Notes under the pieces: model-generated
Told to the model about the DNA's origin: nothing
Databases searched by the model: none
What the model saw: only the letters and a program-made list of their open reading frames with translations
Source of the DNA: Dehalococcoidia bacterium
GTDB taxonomy: Bacteria > Chloroflexota > Dehalococcoidia > Lucifugimonadales > UBA3495
NCBI GenBank assembly: GCA_022821365.1
Contig: JAJEDS010000214.1
Span: 1-40,314, forward strand
DNA: 40,314 nt
Direction: 5' to 3'
Shown here: positions 9,131 to 16,411 of the stretch, in pieces
How the letters are laid out: the number at the start of each line of letters is the position of its first letter
Numbering within the stretch: position 1 is the stretch's first letter
Translations under genes and position numbers: made by a program

Positions 9131-9265
9131 CAGGGCAATCGCGTTCTGAGGGTTATTTTGTACCCGGAGGCCGAAAGTGTCCCGAGCCTCAAGTAGCATC
9201 TATGTGAAACTCCGTGTTCTCTGCGCCCCTGCGGTTAAGGGATTCCTCAAAACGCGATTGCCCTG
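9131..9265. mobile_element. 135-bp MITE-like element with 21-bp inverted ends
   Basis: Ends 9131-9151 and 9245-9265 are reverse complements over 21 positions with one mismatch; the outer sequence is CAGGGCAATCGCGTT on the left and its complement on the right. The right half (9210-9265) matches the dispersed repeat at 63-118, and the terminal box returns at 13642-13655. No reading frame or clear target duplication is seen. It lies between the addB start and the thiamine operon promoter. The form suggests a non-autonomous transposable repeat; the transposase that would move it is not identifiable here. Confidence 0.65.
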
Positions 9266-9282
9266 ACCTGCGCGCGTTGCGT

Positions 9283-9311
9283 TTGACTGCATTGGCCTTG
9301 CGTGTTAAAGT
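9283..9311 (+). promoter_or_regulatory. Candidate promoter of the thiamine operon
   Basis: TTGACT (9283-9288) and TAAAGT (9306-9311) are spaced by 17 bp and lie about 30 bp before the first paired element of the TPP riboswitch, the position expected for a promoter feeding that leader. Confidence 0.55.
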
Positions 9312-9340
9312 TTGCTTCCAAACCAAATATAGACTGTTCT

Positions 9341-9432
9341 GGCGGGAGCTTGGGCAAGCCAGGCTGAGAGGGTAGCCGAGAGTCGCTACCGACCGTCTGT
9401 ACCTGATACGGGTAATGCCGTCGCAGGGACAA
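9341..9432 (+). promoter_or_regulatory. TPP riboswitch (THI element)
   Basis: The leader of thiG has the conserved THI-box features: GGGAGC at the 5' side, the CTGAGAGGG core (9364-9372), a variable stem (GGTAGC / GCTACC), then ACCTGATACGGGTAATGCCG and CGCAGGGA. These are the parts that recognise the pyrimidine and pyrophosphate of thiamine pyrophosphate in the known family. An intrinsic terminator follows 18 nt later and lies before the thiG ribosome site, so the expected mechanism is premature termination when TPP binds. ACCTGATACGGG differs by one base from the common ACCTGATCYGGG. Confidence 0.93.
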
Positions 9433-9449
9433 GACGCTGGACATTGAGC

Positions 9450-9477
9450 AACCGCCGGTTAGTTTAACGGCGGTTTT
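9450..9477 (+). terminator. Riboswitch-controlled intrinsic terminator
   Basis: AACCGCCG (9450-9457) pairs with CGGCGGTT (9468-9475), followed by TTTTGTCGTATT. It lies between the TPP aptamer and the thiG start codon, the standard place for the expression platform of a terminating riboswitch. Confidence 0.8.
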
Positions 9478-9510
9478 GTCGTATTCAGCAAACCGGAAGG
9501 AGTAGCAGCG

Positions 9511-10302
9511 ATGCCGGACGACTTGGTAATTGGGGGCAAACACTTCAATTCCCGACTCATTGTGGGTACCGGTCGATACCGCACCAACGAGGAAATGGTT
9601 GAAGCCATCGAGGCTTCTGGCACGGAGATGGTTACCGTCGCCATTCGCCGCCTCAACCTCGACGACCCCACCCAGAAGACCATCTTGGACTACATCGACT
9701 GGTCCAGGTATAACATTCTGCCGAATACGGCCGGCTGCGCCACAGTGGAAGAGGCTATGTTTGTCGCAAGGCTGGGCCGCGAGGTCGCCAAAACCGACTT
9801 CGTCAAGCTGGAAGTCATCCCCGATCCCAAGTACCTGTTCCCCGACCCGGTTGGCACCCTGGAGGCGGCGCGGCAGCTGGTTCAGGAAGGCTTCATCGTC
9901 CTTCCCTACATCCACGCCGACCCCGTCCTGGCCCACCGGCTGGAGGATGTCGGTTGCGCCACGGTTATGCCCCTGGGCTCGGCCATCGGCTCCGGCCAGG
10001 GCATCCACACCGTCGAAGAGGTGCGCATCATCATCGAACAGGCCAAAGTACCGGTGGTGGTCGACGCTGGCCTGGCCGTCCCCTCCGACGCTTCCAAGGC
10101 CCTGGAAATGGGCGCTTCCGCGGTGCTGGTGAACACCGCCATCGCCCAGGCCGAAAACCCCGCGCAAATGGCCGAGGCCTTCAAGCTGGGCGTAGAGGGC
10201 GGACGAAAAGCCTACCTGGCCGGCCGAATCCCCACCCGGGCCTATGCTTCGGCCAGCAGCCCCACCGACGAGGTCCCGCAACCGGTAACGGCAGGCAGCT
10301 AG
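9511..10302 (+). CDS. thiG: Thiazole synthase ThiG
   Basis: Forms the thiazole phosphate ring of thiamine from deoxyxylulose 5-phosphate, dehydroglycine and sulfur carried by ThiS thiocarboxylate. At 263 residues it matches the family (about 255-270). Visible signatures are [24 protein letters not shown] with the Schiff-base lysine (Lys99), the phosphate-binding [12 protein letters not shown] and [13 protein letters not shown]. The start follows GGAAGGAG with good spacing. It is the first gene of thiG-thiE-thiS-orf78 under a TPP riboswitch. The source of dehydroglycine (ThiO or ThiH), plus ThiF and ThiC, must be encoded elsewhere, as they are not in this operon. Confidence 0.96.
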   Translation: MPDDLVIGGKHFNSRLIVGTGRYRTNEEMVEAIEASGTEMVTVAIRRLNLDDPTQKTILDYIDWSRYNILPNTAGCATVEEAMFVARLGREVAKTDFVKLEVIPDPKYLFPDPVGTLEAARQLVQEGFIVLPYIHADPVLAHRLEDVGCATVMPLGSAIGSGQGIHTVEEVRIIIEQAKVPVVVDAGLAVPSDASKALEMGASAVLVNTAIAQAENPAQMAEAFKLGVEGGRKAYLAGRIPTRAYASASSPTDEVPQPVTAGS

Positions 10303-10306
10303 CGCC

Positions 10307-10957
10307 TTGGCTATTGCCCTGCCCGACCCCAGCCTCTGCCTGGTAACCGACCGCCACGTAGGGGACGAGTCCACCCTGGTCGAGCGGGTCGCACAGGCCG
10401 TGGCTGGAGGTGTTGACCTGGTCCAGTTGCGGGAAAAGGACCTGCACGGCGCGCAACTGCTGGACCTGGCAACCCGATTACGCCAGGCCATTGGTGACCG
10501 GGCGCTGTTGGTAATAAACGAACGGGTGGACGTGGCCGCCGCCCTGCCCGCCGACGGTGCCCAACTGGGGGAAGACGCAGTTCCGGTTTCGGCGGCCCGG
10601 AGCATCCTGGGGCCGGACAGGCTGATCGGCCGTTCCGTCCACTCAGTTGAAGGCGCGGAACGGGCCGTCCACGAAGGCGCAGATTTCCTGGTAGTGGGCA
10701 CAATGTTCCCCAGCCGGTCCCACCCGGGCGAGGAACCGGCCGGGCCCCGGTTGGTTGCACAGATAATCAAGAGCTGCTCACTGCCCGCCATTGGTATCGG
10801 CGGAATAACGTCGGAAAATTGCAGCCAGGTAATCGGCGCCGGCGCGATGGGTGTCGCCGTGATTACGGGCATCCTGGCCTCCCCCGACCCGGAAAAGGCC
10901 GCCCGACGGCTGAAGGAAGCGCTGGTGGCGGCCCGGGAAAAGCAGTCCTCGACATAA
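10307..10957 (+). CDS. thiE: Thiamine-phosphate synthase-like protein (ThiE/TenI family)
   Basis: Probably joins the pyrimidine and thiazole moieties to make thiamine phosphate. The 216-residue TIM barrel has LCLVTDR, DLVQLREKDL, LLVINERVDV and PAIGIGGI, in the family's order. Two active-site stretches diverge: the common NDR is NER, and the TxTK loop is replaced by GTMFPSRSHPGEEPAG. A TenI-like thiazole tautomerase is therefore a possible alternative, although the operon has no other ThiE. The start is TTG at 10307, four bases after the thiG stop, with only a weak GGCAGG-like ribosome site, consistent with translational coupling. Confidence 0.85.
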   Translation: MAIALPDPSLCLVTDRHVGDESTLVERVAQAVAGGVDLVQLREKDLHGAQLLDLATRLRQAIGDRALLVINERVDVAAALPADGAQLGEDAVPVSAARSILGPDRLIGRSVHSVEGAERAVHEGADFLVVGTMFPSRSHPGEEPAGPRLVAQIIKSCSLPAIGIGGITSENCSQVIGAGAMGVAVITGILASPDPEKAARRLKEALVAAREKQSST

Positions 10958-10984
10958 ATTAGACCCTGTTGAAACGAGGCGAAT

Positions 10985-11197
10985 ATGCCTGAAATGATTA
11001 ACCTGATGGTTAACGGCAAGACCAGGGAGGTGGAGGAAGCCACCAATCTGGAAACCTACCTGACCGCCTTCGGGCTGGACCTCCAATTTGTGGCCGTGGG
11101 CTACAACGGCGAGGTAATCAAGAAGGAGTCCTTCGCCCAGGTAACCCTGAGGAACGGGGACACCCTGGAAATTGTGCGCCCGGTGGGCGGCGGATGA
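10985..11197 (+). CDS. thiS: Sulfur carrier protein ThiS
   Basis: A 70-residue ubiquitin-like (beta-grasp) protein. Its C-terminal Gly is adenylylated and converted to a thiocarboxylate that gives sulfur to ThiG. It starts MINLMVNGK, has the family's short hydrophobic strands (DTLEIVRPV) and ends in the required Gly-Gly (VGGG). It lies 27 nt after thiE, and its stop codon overlaps the next start (ATGA). The activating enzyme ThiF is not in the window. Confidence 0.94.
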   Translation: MPEMINLMVNGKTREVEEATNLETYLTAFGLDLQFVAVGYNGEVIKKESFAQVTLRNGDTLEIVRPVGGG

Positions 11198-11430
11198 CCC
11201 AGCCCACTGAAAGCCTGGACGCCCTGCTGGTTGGAGTAATCAAGGACAACCGGGACAAGGTGGTGGGCTGGATAAACGAGGAACCCGGTAGCTGGGGCTT
11301 CCTGGCCGGCAGGGCCGTGCTGGCCTGCAAGGAACAAAAGGGAGCGCCCTTAACTGACCCGGAGCGCCGAATAGTCTGGCACCGTATGTGGGAACTGTTG
11401 ACCGTGCTGAGGGACCAAACAATCAAATAG
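11194..11430 (+). CDS. Small conserved-looking protein of unknown function, coupled to thiS
   Basis: A 78-residue soluble protein, mixed in charge, with no signal peptide or membrane segment and no family I recognise. Its ATG overlaps the thiS stop in an ATGA arrangement and a terminator follows 33 bp after its end, so it belongs to the TPP-controlled operon. Its Trp/Gly-rich centre (VVGWINEEPGSWGFLAG), single Cys (VLACKEQKG) and helical C-terminus (RIVWHRMWELLTVL) suggest a small folded domain, perhaps a partner of ThiS or ThiG. That role is inferred only from position. The overlap and operon place make a real gene likely. Confidence 0.75.
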   Translation: MTQPTESLDALLVGVIKDNRDKVVGWINEEPGSWGFLAGRAVLACKEQKGAPLTDPERRIVWHRMWELLTVLRDQTIK

Positions 11431-11462
11431 CTGACTACCAAGACTTCCGGCACACACAACAG

Positions 11463-11490
11463 GAGGGGCGATACCGGCATCGCCCCTCTT
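11463..11490 (+). terminator. Intrinsic terminator of the thiamine operon
   Basis: A perfect 10-bp stem, GAGGGGCGAT (11463-11472) / ATCGCCCCTC (11479-11488), with a 6-nt loop is followed by TTCATTTT. It ends the thiG-thiE-thiS-orf78 unit and lies just before the ribosome site of the next gene. Confidence 0.75.
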
Positions 11491-11525
11491 CATTTTCAGG
11501 ACATCCCCGACAGGGGAGGTGAATC

Positions 11526-12713
11526 GTGGAGACTCCAACTGCAACCAGAATCTGGCACGACCTGCATTACCGCCATACCGAGCCGGCCACCCACCCGAAA
11601 CTGTGGCGGCCCTTCATTGAGATCGACCCTTTCAATCCTCAGAACCGCGTGGCCGGCCACATCCAGTTCATCGGAGGCGACGAATACGGCGCGCTGGCAA
11701 TCTCCCACGTCAACGACCGGCCCGTCCCCCAGTTCATCAAGGTTACGCCCAAGGCGGCCTATCCCTTCCACAAGGACGGTTCCTGGGTGCTTCGCGGCGC
11801 GCAGGAGGTATCCTCCTTCGAGAAGATTGACGGCACCAACATCTGCCAGTACGGCTACCGGGACGCGGACGGCCGGCCCTTCACAACCTTCAAGCTGCGC
11901 ACCCGCCCTTTTATGTCGCCCCACTTCTTGAACCTGCTGGAACGCGCCCTCGCCGACTACCCCGCTGTCCGCGCTCACAATCTGAATCCCGGCGAGGCTG
12001 CGGCCTACGAACTGTTCGGATTCGAGAACCGTATGCTCATCCGCTACAACGTTGCCATCGGTCTGGCGCTGCTGTTCGGCAGAAATAAGGAGGGGGAACT
12101 GGTGGCGCCCCACGGGGCTGCCGGTATCTTCGAGGGACTGGACTGCCCGGTGGCAGACCGCCGTCCCATCGACTTGAAGGGGGACCTGGAGGGTGAATAC
12201 CGGGAACGGCAGCAGGACATCAGTTCCCGCCTGGTCCGCCTGGACGATGAGTATTTCGACGGCGAAGAGGGCGAGATGCTATACGTCCGGTTTGCCGACG
12301 GGTCGCGGGAGCAGCCGGGCGGCTTCACCCGCCTGATCAAGCTCAAACCGCCGGAAATCGAGGAAATTCACTGGGCCCTTGACCACGTTCCCCGGGAGGA
12401 GGCCGCCGCCGTGGCCCGCAACGTGTTTGAGGTCTCCGATACGCCGGAACTGGCCGATATGGTGCAGTTGCTCTCCGAGGAGTGGAGCGATGACCAGATT
12501 TCCCGTTCCCTCGACACCATCGAGCGAGTCCTGCAGGAGGCCGTCGAAAGGCGGGCCTTCCAGGAACAGGTGCTGGGCGTCTATGCCCAACTTCATGGCC
12601 CGGACGACTTTCGCCTGGACCGCCCCGCTGTCATGCGTTCCATGAGCCGGCGTTTCGCCAGGTCCCAGATGTCCAAGATTTACACCGTGCTGGTGGAACG
12701 GGGCTACGGCTGA
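11526..12713 (+). CDS. RNA ligase-like nucleotidyltransferase
   Basis: A 395-residue protein with the covalent nucleotidyltransferase motifs of ATP-dependent RNA/DNA ligases: motif I FEKIDGTN with Lys100 as the presumed AMP-accepting residue, motif III YELFGFEN (161-168), motif IV EEGEMLYVRF (247-256) and motif V LIKLKPPE (270-277). About 95 residues precede the lysine, and about 118 helical residues follow motif V, with no known zinc or phosphatase domain. This is close in form to RNA ligases of the Rnl families, which seal nicked or broken RNA; the substrate is unknown. The GTG start has GGAGGTG 8 nt upstream. The gene follows the thiamine terminator and stands alone. mRNA capping enzymes and DNA ligases share the fold but not this length and context. 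Confidence 0.8.
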   Translation: METPTATRIWHDLHYRHTEPATHPKLWRPFIEIDPFNPQNRVAGHIQFIGGDEYGALAISHVNDRPVPQFIKVTPKAAYPFHKDGSWVLRGAQEVSSFEKIDGTNICQYGYRDADGRPFTTFKLRTRPFMSPHFLNLLERALADYPAVRAHNLNPGEAAAYELFGFENRMLIRYNVAIGLALLFGRNKEGELVAPHGAAGIFEGLDCPVADRRPIDLKGDLEGEYRERQQDISSRLVRLDDEYFDGEEGEMLYVRFADGSREQPGGFTRLIKLKPPEIEEIHWALDHVPREEAAAVARNVFEVSDTPELADMVQLLSEEWSDDQISRSLDTIERVLQEAVERRAFQEQVLGVYAQLHGPDDFRLDRPAVMRSMSRRFARSQMSKIYTVLVERGYG

Positions 12714-12745
12714 CCCGGCCGCCCCGTATATTCTTTCCAAGAATA

Positions 12746-12817
12746 GGCACGAATGCTCACGAATGAGTTTACCTTGGGCGTAATTCTCATTAGCGGACAT
12801 TCGCGCCCATTCGTGGA
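12746..12817. repeat. Dispersed ATTCGTG-type repeat with inverted arms
   Basis: GGCACGAATGCTCACGAATG (from 12746) is an imperfect reverse complement of 12786-12807 (17 of 22 positions). The right arm, CATTAGCGGACATTCGCGCC and on to TTCGTGGA, is repeated with few changes at about 13602-13631. It sits between the RNA ligase and VOC genes, which converge, so it may also terminate transcripts. Confidence 0.6.
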
Positions 12818-12841
12818 CCAAGTTTCCTGGCGCCAGGTCGG

Positions 12842-13228
12842 CTAGTCCCTCTGCAGCAACTCTATGCGCACGTCGTCCGGCGCGCGCACGAAGGCCACGT
12901 GAACCCCGGGCCGGATTGTGCGAGGCTCCCGGGCCATATCCGCTCCCCGGCGCTTCAGTTCCGCCACCGTTTCCTCCAGGTTGTCGACGCGAAAGCCAAA
13001 GTGGTCCAGGCCCAGGTGCGGGTCCCGCGGACTGCCGGCCATGTCCTCATCCTCAGGCACCGCGGCAATGAACACCATCAACCCGTCAATGTCCAGGTCC
13101 ATGCGCTCGAACCCGTCAGACTGCACCGATTTGATAACCCGGGCATCGAACATTTTCTCAAAATACTCGGCCATCTCATCGGGCTTCTTGGTCCGCAGGT
13201 GAATGTGATCATACGTGTACTTTGGCAT
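12842..13228 (-). CDS. VOC (glyoxalase/bleomycin-resistance/dioxygenase) family protein
   Basis: A 128-residue protein formed of two beta-alpha-beta-beta-beta modules. YDHIHLRTKKPDEMAEYFEKM opens module 1 and LGLDHFGFRVDNLEETV opens module 2. His8 or His10, His of GLDHFGF and Glu of RIELLQ are placed as the usual metal ligands. Members include glyoxalases, methylmalonyl-CoA epimerases and lyases, so the substrate cannot be assigned. The start at 13228 is supported by GGGGGAGG 8 nt upstream. It is transcribed alone, opposite to its neighbours. Confidence 0.85.
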   Translation of the reverse strand: MPKYTYDHIHLRTKKPDEMAEYFEKMFDARVIKSVQSDGFERMDLDIDGLMVFIAAVPEDEDMAGSPRDPHLGLDHFGFRVDNLEETVAELKRRGADMAREPRTIRPGVHVAFVRAPDDVRIELLQRD

Positions 13229-13461
13229 CTAAGTACCTCCCCCGTTCTCAAGCTGTGAGGCCAAAGTAGGGTGGGCAAGGGTGTTTGTCAAGACAATCGG
13301 AGCGTCCTTCATCTTTCAGTCCATGCTCCAGGAGACCACCTCGACATGACGCTCCCCCTATTGCCAGCCTGCATAACACCCCGCCAACATAAAACCATGC
13401 CCACACCGAAACTCCACCCCCATAGGGGCGCACGGCCGAGCGCCCCGCCCAACGGCAAACC

Positions 13462-13656
13462 CCCAAAATGGGCCAAAATGGAACCAAATGGAACGATTAT
13501 TCAAAAATTTCCCATCTTCGTGCCCCTTTGTGCCCTTCGTGGATAAATCTCCCAAAATGGGCCAAAATGGAACCAAATGGAACGATTATTCAAAAATTCC
13601 CATTAGCGAACATTCGTGCCTGTTCGTGGAAAAATCAACAAGACGCGATTGCCTTG
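13462..13656. repeat. Tandem 48-bp direct repeat and dispersed repeat tail
   Basis: In the 522-bp gene-free spacer 13229-13750, positions 13462-13509 are repeated identically at 13551-13598 (period 89 bp; begins CCCAAAATGGGCCAAAATGG). Each copy leads into a short phrase ending TTCGTGGA: 13512-13542 resembles CTTCGTGCCC..CCTTCGTGG, and 13602-13631 matches the repeat at 12788. The block closes with the box ACGCGATTGCCTTG at 13643-13656, also found at the ends of the 9131-9265 element. No gene is supported in 13229-13461. Only two units exist, with no spacer variation, so this is not a CRISPR array. Confidence 0.85.
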
Positions 13657-13673
13657 CATCAAGCCGGCGCATA

Positions 13674-13704
13674 TTGAACTAACTCCCGCATTTCCCGCTA
13701 TAAT
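13674..13704 (+). promoter_or_regulatory. Candidate promoter of GMC oxidoreductase 1
   Basis: A perfect -10 TATAAT (13699-13704) is preceded by TTGAAC (13674-13679) with a 19-bp spacer, slightly longer than usual. The -10 lies 46 bp before the start codon and just after the repeat block, so the insertion of repeats may have shaped this promoter. Confidence 0.5.
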
Positions 13705-13750
13705 ATGCCCCAACGCTACCCCCATCCCAATCCCTATTCCTGGAGGATTC

Positions 13751-15322
13751 ATGAAGTACGACGTGATAATCGTCGGCGGCGGCGCTGCCGGCTCGGTACT
13801 GGCCAGCCGTCTTGTTGAAGACCCCGGCACTTCCGTCCTGGTGCTGGAAGCCGGCAAGGACTATCCCGACCCCGACACCCTGCCCGACGAGATCAAGTTC
13901 GGCGGAACCAGGTTCGCCGAGTCTCCCGACTCGGAACACAACTGGGCCCTGCGCGGCACCATCACCGAGGAGCAGGGCGAAATCCACGTGGCCCAGGGAA
14001 AGGTCATTGGCGGCGGTTCTTCCATTAATGGCCAGGCCATGCAGCGGGCCCTGCCCGAGGACTTCGACAACTGGTCCGCCTGGGGAAACACCGACTGGTC
14101 CTACGAAAAGGTTCTTCCCTTCTTCCGCAAGATGGAGCGGGACCTGGACATCCAGGATGACTTTCACGGCACCGACGGACCCATTCCTGTGCGCCGGCGG
14201 CAGTCTACTCCCTCCCCCATCCAGAAGGCCTTCTATGACGCCTGCCTTGCCGAAGGTTACTCCTTCGTGGAGGACACCAACGGCGCCAACCCAACCGGCG
14301 TGGGCATCGCTCCCACCAACAACCTTGGCGGCGTCCGCATGAGTTCCGCCCTGGCCCACCTCAGTCCCCTGCGCCACCGCCTCAACCTTACGGTCCGCGG
14401 GGAAGTGTATGTTCAGAAAGTCTTGTTCGAGGGCCGCAAGGCCGTTGGCGTGGAGGCCGCAAGCGGCGGCGAGACCTTCCAGGTATTTGCGGACCGCGTG
14501 GTATTGTGTTCCGGAGCTATCAGGTCTCCCCAGTTGCTGATGCTCTCCGGCATCGGGCCCAGGGAGCAGCTTGAGGAGTTCGGCATTCCCGTCCTGCAGG
14601 AATCCCCCGGCGTGGGCCAGAGCCTCTGGAACCACCTGAGCGCCCACATCAACTACAAGGTCAAGAACGGGGTCAGCATGGAACCCAACCTGGACGGCGC
14701 CCATTACTCCCTCCACTACACCGCCGATGGTTCGGACGAGACCAACGACATGCTGCTCCGCACCAACACCGTGGTGGACGAGCGCGAGGAGCGGGTTCGC
14801 GGCGTCCGCACCCGTTACCATACCGGCGACGTGCCCCCGGAACAGTCCGCCCGTATGTCTTGCACCCTGGGCCTGCCCAAGGGCAGTGGCTTTGTCCGCC
14901 TGGCCTCGGCAGACCCCAGTGTCCAGCCCACTTTCAACTACCGCTACCTGCACAACCCTGAGGACATGCGCCGGGTACGGGACGGCATTCGCATGGGGGC
15001 CAGGCTCCTGGAGACCGAAGCCTACAACGATGTCTATGACTACCGCATCACCCCTACTGACGAGGAACTGAACAACGACGACGCCCTGGACCTCTACATC
15101 CGCAAGACCGTGGGCACCGCCCGCCACGTTTCCGGCACCTGCAAGATGGGTCCGGACAGCGACCCCATGGCGGTGGTGGACCAGCACTGCCGGGTGAAGG
15201 GCGTGGAGAACCTGTGGGTAGCCGACGCCTCGGTTGTGCCTCAGATCCCCCGGTCCGGCGGTCTTCACCCCACCGCGCTGATGATTGGCGAACGCGTGGT
15301 GGAGTGGGTCGCGGCGGGTTAG
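13751..15322 (+). CDS. GMC-family FAD oxidoreductase 1 (choline dehydrogenase-like)
   Basis: A 523-residue flavoenzyme of the glucose-methanol-choline family, oxidising an unknown alcohol or sugar. It has the FAD fold at the N-terminus (YDVIIVGGGAAGSVLASRL), GMC signature 1 (GKVIGGGSSINGQAMQRALP), signature 2 (SGAIRSPQLLMLSGIGP) and the C-terminal catalytic region with His459 (RHVSGTCKMGPDSDP). The second active-site position is His506 (GGLHPTALMIGER), where the paralogue at 24098-25651 has Asn. The ATG at 13751 follows GGAGG and begins exactly at the FAD motif, although the frame is open upstream to 13616. It has no signal peptide, so it is cytoplasmic, and it is followed by its own terminator. 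Confidence 0.93.
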   Translation: MKYDVIIVGGGAAGSVLASRLVEDPGTSVLVLEAGKDYPDPDTLPDEIKFGGTRFAESPDSEHNWALRGTITEEQGEIHVAQGKVIGGGSSINGQAMQRALPEDFDNWSAWGNTDWSYEKVLPFFRKMERDLDIQDDFHGTDGPIPVRRRQSTPSPIQKAFYDACLAEGYSFVEDTNGANPTGVGIAPTNNLGGVRMSSALAHLSPLRHRLNLTVRGEVYVQKVLFEGRKAVGVEAASGGETFQVFADRVVLCSGAIRSPQLLMLSGIGPREQLEEFGIPVLQESPGVGQSLWNHLSAHINYKVKNGVSMEPNLDGAHYSLHYTADGSDETNDMLLRTNTVVDEREERVRGVRTRYHTGDVPPEQSARMSCTLGLPKGSGFVRLASADPSVQPTFNYRYLHNPEDMRRVRDGIRMGARLLETEAYNDVYDYRITPTDEELNNDDALDLYIRKTVGTARHVSGTCKMGPDSDPMAVVDQHCRVKGVENLWVADASVVPQIPRSGGLHPTALMIGERVVEWVAAG

Positions 15323-15362
15323 ATCAGTCCTCTCCATGCTCAATCGCGTATGCCAGAGGATT

Positions 15363-15397
15363 CGCGCCCGCTCAACTGGTTGAACGGGCGCGCTTTT
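15363..15397 (+). terminator. Intrinsic terminator after GMC oxidoreductase 1
   Basis: A 13-bp stem (15363-15375 with 15380-15392; one mismatch) around a CTGG tetraloop is followed by TTTT. It separates this gene from the converging alpha-E gene and may serve both. Confidence 0.8.
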
Positions 15398-15442
15398 CCC
15401 TGGACGGTAACTCCGGGCCTGGCCGGCAGATCGAGAATGTAA

Positions 15443-16411
15443 TCAGGCTGGTTCCTGAATAGGATAGTCGAAGTAGGCTTCCGTAATGAGGAAATGCAGC
15501 TCGTCGGCGCCCCCGGAGATATCTCGGAGCAGGGCAACCCGCTCCTCCTCGTCGGGCCATTCGTAGTTGATCATGGAGGACAGGCGGCCTACCAGCCGTT
15601 GCAGGGCTCGGCCGGAACGGGAGTAGGGGCCGCTGCCTATGGAGGCAATCTCTGACCCTATCAACCCCACGGATCGGCCAAGGGACTCAGGCAGCAGCGG
15701 GTCGCTGACCAACAGGTCCATCACCCGGTCGGGGAGCACAGCTACGGTGTAGGCGTGGTTGTACACTTCCAGCGCATAGAACACCCGCAGCAGCGAAGTC
15801 CAGTCCTCTTCGTGGAACTCCTGCTGGGAACTGGCGATGGCGGTGTCAATCTGGGACAACAGCAATGTCGCCGCACCCTGAGCCCGCTCCACCAGCCTGC
15901 CCAACTGCAGGAAGCTCCACCGGTCGTCGTGATACATGGTGCATTCAGCCAGACCGCCAAAGGTCTCGATATCGGTTACCAGCTCCTGGTAAAAGGCCCT
16001 GGGCTCCCATCGCCATACCGAGGCCATGTTCTGCTGCTGCAGCCGCAGGTAGCTCGCGTTAAGGCAAGTCCAGACTTCCGGGCTGATACAGTGGCGGGTA
16101 TGGCGGGCATTCTCTCTGCCCTGAGCGAAACAGCTGTAGACCGAACTGGGATTGGTGCGCTCAAAAGTCATGTCATCCGCCAGGGCAAAGGAGTCGGCCA
16201 GCACATACTCTTCATCGCCGAACAGCTGTATTTCACCGCCCGGCGGATCGCGCTGCACGTACTTGTATATCCGGTTCCAACCGAAGTGGATTTCACGCAC
16301 AGGCCGGTCCACCAGCGATTCCGATTGCAGCTGAAGCAAACGGCACAGGTTGCCGGCCCGCTCCAGGTATCGTCCCAGCCAGTAAAGGCTTTGTGCGCTG
16401 CGGGAAAGCAT
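15443..16411 (-). CDS. Alpha-E domain protein (DUF403 family)
   Basis: A 322-residue, all-helical protein of the alpha-E family. The diagnostic N-terminus MLSRSAQSLYWLGRYLERAG is followed by helices with conserved acidic and Arg/Trp positions (for example DRWSFLQLGRLVERA and EEDWTSLLRVFYALE). The family is almost always encoded beside a circularly permuted ATP-grasp ligase, as here (next gene upstream, same strand), and the pair is thought to make or modify a peptide-like product. No biochemical reaction is firmly known. The start has GGAGG 5 nt upstream. A 277-bp gap containing a hairpin and a repeat separates it from the ATP-grasp gene. The usual transglutaminase-like partner is not in the window. 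Confidence 0.88.
   Translation of the reverse strand: MLSRSAQSLYWLGRYLERAGNLCRLLQLQSESLVDRPVREIHFGWNRIYKYVQRDPPGGEIQLFGDEEYVLADSFALADDMTFERTNPSSVYSCFAQGRENARHTRHCISPEVWTCLNASYLRLQQQNMASVWRWEPRAFYQELVTDIETFGGLAECTMYHDDRWSFLQLGRLVERAQGAATLLLSQIDTAIASSQQEFHEEDWTSLLRVFYALEVYNHAYTVAVLPDRVMDLLVSDPLLPESLGRSVGLIGSEIASIGSGPYSRSGRALQRLVGRLSSMINYEWPDEEERVALLRDISGGADELHFLITEAYFDYPIQEPA

Noticed and set aside
9247-11046. 599-codon minus-strand open frame opposite the thiamine operon
   Set aside because: It is antisense to thiG and thiE and crosses the riboswitch. No recognisable domain and no ribosome site.
13462-13598. Possible CRISPR-like direct repeats
   Set aside because: Only two units, 48 bp long, and the sequence between them is itself a dispersed repeat, not a unique spacer; no cas genes.
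13679-15343. 554-codon minus-strand open frame opposite GMC oxidoreductase 1
   Set aside because: Antisense to a gene with all GMC signatures; Gly/Val/His-rich shadow.
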